The notes beneath the pieces were generated by a model. That model made no database searches. It had not been told where the DNA came from and saw only the letters and a list, made by a program, of their open reading frames with translations. Shown here piece after piece: positions 1-5,813 of a stretch of DNA of 5,813 bases (its first letter is position 1; every line of letters starts with the position of its first letter). A program made the position numbers and the translations under genes. The DNA comes from Candidatus Zhuqueibacterota bacterium 4484_87 (GTDB lineage Bacteria > Zhuqueibacterota > Zhuqueibacteria > Thermofontimicrobiales > Thermofontimicrobiaceae), in assembly GCA_002085355.1 (NCBI GenBank), contig NATN01000189.1, positions 1 to 5,813 of the forward strand, given 5' to 3'.

Positions 1-32
1 AAAAAACAAAAAAACAGGGCTGGGTGGATGGG

Positions 33-69
33 CTTTGTGAACTCTGTGACTCCTCCGTGTGCTCTGTGG
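33..69 (+). repeat. Short tandem CTYYGTG repeat in spacer
   Basis: Four copies of a heptamer of the form CTYYGTG start at 33 (CTTTGTG), 42 (CTCTGTG), 53 (CTCCGTG) and 62 (CTCTGTG). The start spacings are 9, 11 and 9 bases, so the block looks like two copies of a roughly 20-base unit. Its composition is clearly unlike the AT-rich spacer that follows. It resembles degenerate CTTTGTG spacer repeats that I associate with Bacteroidetes-related genomes. That association is from memory and was not checked. Function is unknown. Confidence 0.55.
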
Positions 70-124
70 TTTCAAAAATATAAAGAATCCACAATTTTTA
101 GAAAAGATTTTCCCAAAATAATAC

Positions 125-153
125 TTGACAATTTCAAAAAAAATCCCTAAACT
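125..153 (+). promoter_or_regulatory. Candidate sigma70-type promoter for the gene cluster
   Basis: A perfect -35 hexamer, TTGACA (125-130), is followed after 17 bases by TAAACT (148-153), which matches four of six positions of the -10 consensus. The region is strongly AT-rich, as expected around a promoter, but AT-richness also raises the chance of random matches. Transcription would begin near 160 and give a leader of roughly 175-180 bases before the first gene. No operator-like palindrome was recognised beyond TTAATTAA at 153-160. Confidence 0.4.
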
Positions 154-337
154 TAATTAAATTATTCTTTCATAATAAATTGGAAATGGAAAAATTCTTT
201 CGCTTAAGTTAAAGCAATCCTGCTGAAGATTAGTTTGTTTTTTATTTGAAAATAATTTCAGAGTTATTAAAAAAGATCAAACACCCACATTCCGCAAGGT
301 TAGTTGCCGCAACGCGAAAGTTACGACAGGAAAAGAT

Positions 338-1537
338 ATGGAATATGAAAATTTGTGCGAAACGCTCTTGTTAATCAAAAATGCAACCATTTACGCGCCT
401 CAATTTTTGGGTGTAAAAGATGTTTTGATCACCGGCGAAAAAATCGGACTGATTTCTGAAAATATAGATTTATCAGCTTCACTAAAAATTAAAACTATCA
501 ATGGCGCAGGGAAAATTCTCACTCCGGGATTTATCGACAACCACGTTCACATTCTCGGCGGTGGCGGAGAAGGCGGCTTCAAAACAAGGACTCCTGAAAT
601 TGTTCTGACCGACACCACCCGCGCCGGCGTCACAACAGTTGTCGGCTGTTTGGGAACGGACGGGGTGACGCGCACAATGACTAATTTGATCGCCAAAGCA
701 CGTGGTCTGGAAGAAGAGGGCATTTCTGCTTTCGTTTATACCGGCTCTTACGAGATTCCGGTACGTACAGTAACCGGATCTATTGTTGAAGATATCGTGC
801 TCATCGACAAAATCATCGGAGTCGGTGAGATAGCTATTTCAGACCACCGTTCGTCACATCCGACTTTTGAACAATTAGCAAAGTTAGCATCGGACGCCAG
901 GCTCGGCGGTATGCTTTCCGGCAAAGCCGGCATCATCAATGTTCATATCGGCGACAGCGACCGTAAACTTGGGCTCATTGAGAATGTCATCGAAAACACG
1001 GAAATTCCACCGAATCAGTTTTTGGTCACCCATGTAAATCGAAGCAGGCCTCTTTTTCTCTCTGCAGTTGATTTTGCCCAAAGAGGTGGATTAATGGATC
1101 TGACAACCGGCAGAGAAAAAAGAAATCAAGACGAAATTCCCGGCTCGTGCGCTCAGTTTCTCAAAGAGGCGCTGGAAAAAGATACTCCGATCCAGAATAT
1201 CTCTTTTTCCTCAGATGGACAGGGCAGTTTGCCGATTTTTGACAACAACGGTAATTGCACCGGGCTCGAGGTTTCCGGCGTTGATTCGATCTTGCATGAA
1301 CTAAAATTGGCAATCACTGAAGTAGGATTATCGCCGGAAATCGTACTGCAAACAATAACTTCAAACCCTGCCCGGAACCTGAAACTGAAAAACAAAGGGA
1401 TTATTGCCGCCGGTAAAGATGCTGATTTAGTGCTGCTGAACGCTGATTGGGAAATCGACACCGTGATTGCGCGCGGCAAACTAATGATTGAAAATCATAA
1501 GATACTGACTTATGGAACATTTGAAGAACAGAGATAA
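338..1537 (+). CDS. iadA: Isoaspartyl dipeptidase (beta-aspartyl peptidase, M38), IadA type
   Basis: This enzyme hydrolyses beta-aspartyl (isoaspartyl) dipeptides, which arise from spontaneous Asn/Asp damage in proteins; family members are cytosolic. At 399 residues it is close to the 390 of E. coli IadA. A small beta-sandwich segment from both ends (about 10-62 and 350-395) flanks a TIM-barrel. Recalled E. coli active-site positions map well: metal ligands H69 and H71 (motif HVH), H203 and H232 (in THVNR), and D293 (in SSDGQGS); substrate-site residues E78, Y138, R171, R235 and S297. The bridging position, a carboxylated Lys in E. coli (K162), is Glu here (E164 in GVGEIAISDHRS). There is no signal peptide. 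The ATG follows AGGAAAAG (328-335). A TTG at 368 would give a start closer to some homologues (LIKNATIY...) but has no clear ribosome binding site. It is the first gene of the probable operon. Identification is firm; activity with the Glu is inferred. Confidence 0.93.
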   Translation: MEYENLCETLLLIKNATIYAPQFLGVKDVLITGEKIGLISENIDLSASLKIKTINGAGKILTPGFIDNHVHILGGGGEGGFKTRTPEIVLTDTTRAGVTTVVGCLGTDGVTRTMTNLIAKARGLEEEGISAFVYTGSYEIPVRTVTGSIVEDIVLIDKIIGVGEIAISDHRSSHPTFEQLAKLASDARLGGMLSGKAGIINVHIGDSDRKLGLIENVIENTEIPPNQFLVTHVNRSRPLFLSAVDFAQRGGLMDLTTGREKRNQDEIPGSCAQFLKEALEKDTPIQNISFSSDGQGSLPIFDNNGNCTGLEVSGVDSILHELKLAITEVGLSPEIVLQTITSNPARNLKLKNKGIIAAGKDADLVLLNADWEIDTVIARGKLMIENHKILTYGTFEEQR

Positions 1538-1579
1538 AAATATTTTCTATACATTTTAATTGAATTTCAGGGCTGCTTT

Positions 1580-2311
1580 GTGGAAAAAATTTTTGAAAAA
1601 TTGGGTCGGTCCCTTGGGTCAGTAATAAACAAAGGGAAATGGTTTTACCAGTCTGCCTTTGGTTCTGAAAAAGAAGCATTGCAAGCAGAGCTCAGGGTTT
1701 CCCGCGATCTCGTTCGCAAACTCAAAAATGAAATAAAAATCCTCGACCAATCTGCAGGGCAAATGACGCTGGAAAGAATCGGAAATTCGCTTGTTGAACA
1801 GCTCGGCGAAACGAAACGGGAATTTCGCTTTTATCTCATTGAGAGTCGGGATGTGAATGGTTTTGCCCTCCCGGGAGGATTGGTTTTTGTGACCAGCGGC
1901 TTATTTCAGAAAATTAAAAACAACGACGATGAAATCGCCTTTGTGCTGGGCCACGAGATGAGCCACATAAATTTTCACCACTTGATGAATCGAATCATTG
2001 CGAATTACTCCATTCAAACAATCACCCGGCTGCTGAGACCAGGCGGTACATTTGGCGCGCTGGCGAGTGAAATTATTTCCACTCTGCTCAGAAGCGGCTT
2101 TTCACAGGAGAATGAATTTGAAGCGGATAAGGCTGCTGTTTTACTCATGTCCCGCGCCAACTTCAATCCCTCGGCATCGCTTTCCTTGCTGCAAAAATTG
2201 CAATCATCAAACGAGCCACACTTACAGTTTCACCACTATTTTTCCACGCATCCGCCGGTCGAAGCAAGAGTTCAGGCATTAACCCCGTTGATTCGACGAA
2301 AATTGACATAA
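1580..2311 (+). CDS. M48-family zinc metalloprotease without export signal
   Basis: This 243-residue protein has the zinc-endopeptidase motif HEMSH (125-129: ligands H125 and H129, catalytic E126). The family's ExxxD motif is at 179-183 (EFEAD), with E179 the expected third ligand. A conserved THPP segment (223-226) precedes the C-terminus, as in BepA/LoiP-type M48 proteins. The segment LPGGLVFVTSGLF (97-109) is the usual M48 strand-helix ahead of the motif. Residues about 29-56 are rich in charged and Leu residues and may form a short coiled coil. Unlike BepA, LoiP or HtpX, no signal peptide, lipobox or clear membrane helix is visible, so a cytoplasmic site is inferred. The start is GTG, with AGGG (1569-1572) seven bases before it; no in-frame ATG, GTG or TTG lies between it and the preceding stop. 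It begins 42 bases after iadA. Likely role is protein quality control; substrate unknown. Confidence 0.88.
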   Translation: MEKIFEKLGRSLGSVINKGKWFYQSAFGSEKEALQAELRVSRDLVRKLKNEIKILDQSAGQMTLERIGNSLVEQLGETKREFRFYLIESRDVNGFALPGGLVFVTSGLFQKIKNNDDEIAFVLGHEMSHINFHHLMNRIIANYSIQTITRLLRPGGTFGALASEIISTLLRSGFSQENEFEADKAAVLLMSRANFNPSASLSLLQKLQSSNEPHLQFHHYFSTHPPVEARVQALTPLIRRKLT

Positions 2312-2344
2312 AATTTTTCATTCGGATTTGTTCTGTTCCTCAAC

Positions 2345-2351
2345 AAAGGAG
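2345..2351 (+). promoter_or_regulatory. Ribosome binding site AAAGGAG fixing the M14 gene start
   Basis: AAAGGAG lies six bases before the ATG at 2358. It selects that ATG over an in-frame TTG ten codons upstream (2328), which would put a polar stretch ahead of the signal peptide and has no binding site of its own. Confidence 0.8.
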
Positions 2352-2357
2352 AAACTC

Positions 2358-4898
2358 ATGCGCCACAAGTTAATTCTTTTCACAGCCATCTTTTTGTCTA
2401 TCATTCATTTTTCAGCTTTCGCTGATATGCCTTCACCAGAGCAATTTTTGCATTTCAAGCCCGGCACTGACAAAAAATTAGCTGATATGCACCAAATTTT
2501 GGATTATTTCAAAATTTTAAACGAGAGCAGTGAACGGGTTTCAGTGGTGGAAGTTGGCAAAACCACTGAGAACAATCCGTTCATTGTGGCAATCATCACC
2601 TCGGAAGAAAACCAGCGCCATCTCGATGAATTGCAAAATTATCAGCAATTGCTGGCGGATCCCAGAAAAGTTTTTCCGGAAGAAGCAGAGCAAATCATCC
2701 TCAAAAAAGGCAAAACAGTTGTCATGGTGAACTGCTCAATCCATGCATCTGAAATCGGTGCTTCGCAAATGGCAATGCAGCTTGCTTATGATCTGGCAAC
2801 AGGCACAGATCACAACGTTCAGGAAATTCTCGACAATGTAGTTTTGCTGCTCGTGCCCATGCACAATCCTGATGGCGTGCAAATGGTTGTTGACTGGTAC
2901 CGTAAATACCTGGGCACGCGCTATGAAGGGGGCAGAATGCCCTGGCTGTATCACAAATATGTGGGACATGACAACAACCGCGATTGGTACATGTTCACAC
3001 AAGTGGAATCCCGGCTCACGCTCAAAGTGCATAACAGTTGGCACCCGCAAGTGATTGTGGACATGCATCAGATGGGAAGCAGAGGCGCGAGACTATTTGT
3101 ACCTCCCTACATTGATCCGTTCGAGCCGAACGTCGATCCGATTCTCCAGCAGGAAGTTGCAATGATGGGCACTTTCATCGCTACGGAGCTGACGGCTCAG
3201 GGCAAGGCCGGCGTCATGCACAGCGATCGTTACGACGCCTGGACTCCGGCGCGGGCTTACCATCACTATCACGGCGGAATCCGCATCCTGACGGAATGCG
3301 CCAGTGTACGCGTTGCTTCGCCGATCAAAATTGAGCCTTACGAGTTGTCAGAAGATGTGAGAAAACCTTCCGTGAAAATTCCACTCCCCTGGAAAGGCGG
3401 CGACTGGACGTTAAGCGATATTGTTGACTATGATTATGCTGCTGCGTTTGCGGCATTATCAAATGCAGCGCGGTTGCGCGAAAATTGGTTGAGGAATTTT
3501 TATCGCATTCATTTGAAAGCTGTGAACCGAAATGAACCGCCGTTTGCGTTTATCATTCCAGCGCAGCAGCGCGATTACTCCACAATGCTGAAAATGCTCG
3601 AAGTGCTCAAATTGGGCGCAGTGGAAATTCACCGCGCAAAGGCTGATTTCACGGCTGATGATAAAAATTATCCCGCTGGTTCATTTATCATTTATCTGGC
3701 GCAGCCCTACGGCAGTTTTGCCAAAACGCTGCTGGAGCCCCAATCCTATCCGGACATTCGTATTTATCCCGGCGGTCCGCTCAAGCCACCCTACGACGTC
3801 GTGGCGCACACTTTGCCGCTATTGATGGGCGTCAATGTAAAACAAGCCGAAGCGGTTTTTTCTGCTCAGACAGAAATGATTAAAGATATACCTGCGCGCG
3901 TGAGTAAAATTGAATCCGCCGAAGGAAAATTTTTCGGTTATTTTTGGGACAGCGCGAGCAATGATGCAATCGTCGCTGCTGTGCGCCTTATGCAAAGAAA
4001 ATTCTCGGTTTTACGCGCAGCCGAAGATTTTCATCTGGCAGGAGACATATACCACGCTGGTTCTTTTTTTGTGAAAAAGAAAAAAGGATTAGCCACGGTT
4101 CTCAAAACTATCTCTGCTGACTTGAATTTGAATTTCCGAATATTGAAGGAAAAACCCGCCATCCGAGTATTGAAATTAAAAAAGCCGCGGCTGGGCTTGT
4201 ATCGTAGCTGGTTAGCATCAATGGACGAGGGCTGGACGCGCTGGGTTTTGGAGCAATTTGACATTCCATACATTCGCGCGGAAAACAGCGCAATAAAAAA
4301 AGGAAATCTGAATAAAAAATTTGACGTGTTAATTTTACCGGACATCCATGAACGGATGATTGTGCAAGGCCTTTCAAAACGTTCTGTGCCACCGCAATAC
4401 GCCGGAGGGATCGGTGATAAGGGTGTAAAAAATATCATTCATTTTGTCGAAAAAGGCGGTACTTTGATTACGCTCAACAGAGCAGCAGCTTTTGCCATCA
4501 AATATTTTCATATTGATGTTGTGGATTCAAGCCGTAAATGGCAGCGAAAAGAATTTTATTGTCCGGGTTCTATCCTTCGCACAAAAGTGGACAATACCCA
4601 TCCTATTGCTTATGGTTTCACCAACAGCAATCCGCTTTTTTTTCGCAGCAGTCCTGCGTTTTCTCTGAATGAGGGGACAGCAATTGTCACTTACCCTGCC
4701 AGCGATTTACTAATGAGTGGCTGGATTAGCGGTGAGCGGCATCTTGCCGGGAAAAGCGCCATTATTGAAATCAAGCGCGGCAAAGGAAAAATTATTTTAA
4801 TTGGCTTTCCTGTATTGTACCGCGGACAGGCGCATTCCACTTTTCGATTTTTGTTCAATTCTATTCTTTACGGAAGTGCAAAAAAAGGGAAATTTTAA
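2358..4898 (+). CDS. Secreted M14-family zinc carboxypeptidase-like protein with C-terminal glutamine-amidotransferase-like fold
   Basis: This is an 846-residue exported metallopeptidase, probably a carboxypeptidase or amidase. The start chosen gives a clean signal peptide: basic MRHK, hydrophobic core, likely cleavage after SAFA (22/23). The M14 catalytic domain spans about 30-370. Zinc ligands are H129 and E132 (HASE) and H237 (VDMHQMG). NPDG is at 170-173, a substrate-binding-type NNRDWY at 206-211, and the likely general base is E313 (LTECAS). Next come two copies of a similar module (396-450 and 524-576), each with xRAxxDF, six residues, then YxAGSF. From about 611 a Rossmann-like segment resembles class I glutamine-amidotransferase or DJ-1 folds (FDVLILPD; VEKGGTLITLN at 697-707) but shows no nucleophile Cys at the expected turn, so it is probably non-catalytic. 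Classical M14 domains are about 300 residues; long multidomain forms are known in environmental bacteria. It begins 46 bases after the M48 gene. Substrate is not predictable. Confidence 0.88.
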   Translation: MRHKLILFTAIFLSIIHFSAFADMPSPEQFLHFKPGTDKKLADMHQILDYFKILNESSERVSVVEVGKTTENNPFIVAIITSEENQRHLDELQNYQQLLADPRKVFPEEAEQIILKKGKTVVMVNCSIHASEIGASQMAMQLAYDLATGTDHNVQEILDNVVLLLVPMHNPDGVQMVVDWYRKYLGTRYEGGRMPWLYHKYVGHDNNRDWYMFTQVESRLTLKVHNSWHPQVIVDMHQMGSRGARLFVPPYIDPFEPNVDPILQQEVAMMGTFIATELTAQGKAGVMHSDRYDAWTPARAYHHYHGGIRILTECASVRVASPIKIEPYELSEDVRKPSVKIPLPWKGGDWTLSDIVDYDYAAAFAALSNAARLRENWLRNFYRIHLKAVNRNEPPFAFIIPAQQRDYSTMLKMLEVLKLGAVEIHRAKADFTADDKNYPAGSFIIYLAQPYGSFAKTLLEPQSYPDIRIYPGGPLKPPYDVVAHTLPLLMGVNVKQAEAVFSAQTEMIKDIPARVSKIESAEGKFFGYFWDSASNDAIVAAVRLMQRKFSVLRAAEDFHLAGDIYHAGSFFVKKKKGLATVLKTISADLNLNFRILKEKPAIRVLKLKKPRLGLYRSWLASMDEGWTRWVLEQFDIPYIRAENSAIKKGNLNKKFDVLILPDIHERMIVQGLSKRSVPPQYAGGIGDKGVKNIIHFVEKGGTLITLNRAAAFAIKYFHIDVVDSSRKWQRKEFYCPGSILRTKVDNTHPIAYGFTNSNPLFFRSSPAFSLNEGTAIVTYPASDLLMSGWISGERHLAGKSAIIEIKRGKGKIILIGFPVLYRGQAHSTFRFLFNSILYGSAKKGKF

Positions 4899-5015
4899 AA
4901 TTTGGGAAATCATTCCCGGACTTTGTGACACCTGGAACTGGCGCAAAGTTTCCCGCTCAATGAAAGGGAATATTCTGATAAATAGAAAATTGACTTGTGA
5001 AGGGGAGGAATTTTA
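4899..5015 (+). other. Spacer with several small inverted repeats
   Basis: The 117 bases between the M14 and gamma-glutamyltransferase genes contain three possible stems in series: GGGAA/TTCCC (4904-4908 with 4913-4917), an eight-pair stem with one G-T pair (4920-4927 with 4942-4949), and TTCCC/GGGAA (4950-4954 with 4966-4970). The first GGGAAA could instead pair with TTTCCC at 4949-4954. None is followed by a T-run, so no intrinsic terminator is called. An mRNA processing or attenuation role is possible but unproven. An open frame runs through the spacer, but its translation resembles nothing I recognise. Confidence 0.3.
5003..5008 (+). promoter_or_regulatory. Strong ribosome binding site GGGAGG for the gamma-glutamyltransferase gene
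   Basis: GGGAGG ends seven bases before the ATG at 5016, an optimal spacing. It supports that start rather than the overlapping GTG two bases later, which lies in another frame. Confidence 0.8.
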
Positions 5016-5813
5016 ATGTGGAAAAGATCTATTTTGAGTTTAATAATTTATCTCATGTTATTTCTGACAATATCAGATTCATTTGCTACTGAAAAACCAA
5101 TTCTTTACGGACGCCACTGGATCGCAATTACCGGTAAGCCATTAGCAGCAACAGCCGGCGCAAAAATTTTTGAACGCGGTGGCAATGCTGTTGATGCTGC
5201 ATGCGCGATGTTGGCGGCGACCAGCACCATGTGGGATGTATTAAGCTGGGGCGGCGAAACACAGGCGCTAATTTACAATTCTGTGACAAAGAAAATTATT
5301 GGCATTAACGCACTTGGAGTTGCTCCAAGCGGGGCTACCGCAGATTTTTTCAGAAAAAAAGGCATGAAGTATCCGCCGGAATATGGGCCTTTAGCTGCCG
5401 TTACACCTGGCACTCCCGGCGGTTTGATGGTCATGCTGGCAGAATACGGGACGATGAGCTTAAAAGAAATTTTGCAACCGGCAATGGAAATGGCAAAAGG
5501 ATATCCCATCGAAGCGCAAACCGCAAATTCAATCGAACGCCATAAAAAACGCATCCGACAATGGCGTTATTCAAAAAAGATATTTCTCACCCATCCCGGT
5601 GAAGAACGCGAGGCGCCATACCCAGGTGAAATTTTCCGCCAGAGTGACCTTCTGCGTACGCTGAAAAAACTCGTTGCAGCAGAACATGACGCGCTGGCAT
5701 CCGGGGTAAATCGCAAACAAGCGATTTACGCAGCTTATGATCGTTTTTATAAAGGCGACATTGCCGAGGAATTTGTCCGCGGCTGCCAGGAACAGGGCGG
5801 CTTGATCACAATG
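5016..5813 (+). CDS. Gamma-glutamyltransferase family protein (3' truncated by window edge), exported
   Basis: The frame stays open to the window end, giving the first 266 residues of a protein that is usually 530-600 long. Family members are Ntn-hydrolases that cleave themselves before a catalytic Thr and hydrolyse or transfer gamma-glutamyl groups from glutathione-like compounds. That Thr lies beyond the window. A signal peptide is visible (MWKR, hydrophobic core, cleavage after DSFA at 24/25), so the protein should act outside the cytoplasm. Family landmarks are GKPLAATAG (40-48), RGGNAVDAA (54-62), VTPGTPGGL (129-137), LQPAMEMA (153-160) and FYKGDIA (244-250). Two core motifs differ: the Gly-rich GIGGGGF segment is replaced by LSWGGETQAL (76-85), and the Arg of the usual RExAP motif, which binds the gamma-glutamyl carboxylate (R114 in E. 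coli), is Leu (L100, LGVAP). The substrate may therefore differ from glutathione. It is the fourth gene in the same orientation. Confidence 0.88.
   Translation, partial: MWKRSILSLIIYLMLFLTISDSFATEKPILYGRHWIAITGKPLAATAGAKIFERGGNAVDAACAMLAATSTMWDVLSWGGETQALIYNSVTKKIIGINALGVAPSGATADFFRKKGMKYPPEYGPLAAVTPGTPGGLMVMLAEYGTMSLKEILQPAMEMAKGYPIEAQTANSIERHKKRIRQWRYSKKIFLTHPGEEREAPYPGEIFRQSDLLRTLKKLVAAEHDALASGVNRKQAIYAAYDRFYKGDIAEEFVRGCQEQGGLITM

Larger units (their letters stand above)
1..337. other. Non-coding upstream region with repeat, promoter and long leader
   Basis: No convincing gene lies in this stretch. It opens with an A-rich run (1-14), followed by a short GC-richer repeat block, then a very AT-rich segment from about 70 to 280 and a slightly more GC-rich last 55 bases before the first gene. 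The last part contains CCGCAA twice (292-297 and 307-312), with no evident stem large enough to call a riboswitch. A small ATTAT/ATAAT inverted repeat sits at 161-176. The end of any upstream gene is not visible, so the A-rich left edge may be intergenic DNA. Confidence 0.6.

Noticed and set aside
33..69. Repeat block as a CRISPR remnant or transposon end.
   Set aside because: The units are 7-11 bases, with no spacers of CRISPR length and no terminal inverted repeats or transposase nearby.
1535..1582. iadA and the M48 gene are in the same frame, separated by a single TAA with no further stop, suggesting readthrough or a broken fusion.
   Set aside because: IadA ends at its normal family C-terminus and the M48 protein has its own GTG and ribosome binding site. 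A 14-codon open gap in AT-rich DNA is easily due to chance, and its translation looks like nothing.
2328..2357. TTG at 2328 as the start of the M14 protein.
   Set aside because: It would add ten mostly polar residues before the signal peptide, whereas the ATG at 2358 has AAAGGAG at ideal spacing.
4031..4438. Reverse-strand open frame of 135 codons.
   Set aside because: It lies wholly opposite the M14 coding sequence, has skewed composition with Phe-rich runs complementary to Lys codons, and has no start signals. The same reasoning excludes the reverse frames opposite iadA, the M14 start and the gamma-glutamyltransferase gene.
4904..4917. Hairpin after the M14 stop codon as an intrinsic terminator.
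   Set aside because: The stem has only five pairs and is not followed by a T-run.
4801..5016. Open frame of 71 codons overlapping the end of the M14 gene and the following spacer.
   Set aside because: Most of it lies in another frame of the M14 coding sequence, it has no ribosome binding site, and its product matches no family I know.

Overview
The window carries four consecutive genes on the + strand, the last cut by the right edge, behind a 337-base non-coding stretch at the left. All four encode hydrolases of peptide or peptide-like bonds. In order they are an isoaspartyl dipeptidase of the IadA type (amidohydrolase superfamily, peptidase family M38), a small M48 zinc metalloprotease without an export signal, a large secreted M14 zinc carboxypeptidase-like protein, and the N-terminal two fifths or so of a secreted gamma-glutamyltransferase-family protein.

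Layout: positions 1-337 hold a short tandem CTCTGTG-type repeat (33-69), an AT-rich stretch with a plausible sigma70-type promoter (TTGACA at 125-130), and a long leader up to the first ATG. Genes 1-2 and 2-3 are separated by only 42 and 46 bases, with no clear terminator between them. Genes 3 and 4 are 117 bases apart, and that gap holds several small inverted repeats but no convincing terminator. The simplest reading is one transcription unit. Each gene has a recognisable ribosome binding site; those of genes 3 and 4 are strong.

Organism: a bacterium with moderate GC coding regions, AT-rich spacers, AGGAG-type ribosome binding sites and classical signal peptides. The large M14 protein, the atypical gamma-glutamyltransferase and the CTTTGTG/CTCTGTG spacer repeat remind me of uncultured lineages around the FCB group (Calditrichota or KSB1-like). 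That is an impression, not a demonstrated placement.

How the genes may work together (inference): the two exported enzymes would trim peptides and gamma-glutamyl or other amide compounds outside the cytoplasm. IadA, and possibly the M48 protease, would act inside on damaged or isoaspartyl-containing proteins and peptides. The set looks like a scavenging and recycling module for peptides with unusual linkages. No phage, CRISPR, transposon or RNA gene was seen. The oddities worth a look are the Glu replacing the carboxylated Lys in IadA, the altered core motifs of the gamma-glutamyltransferase, the internal duplication and apparently nucleophile-less C-terminal domain of the M14 protein, and the lack of any export signal on the M48 protein.
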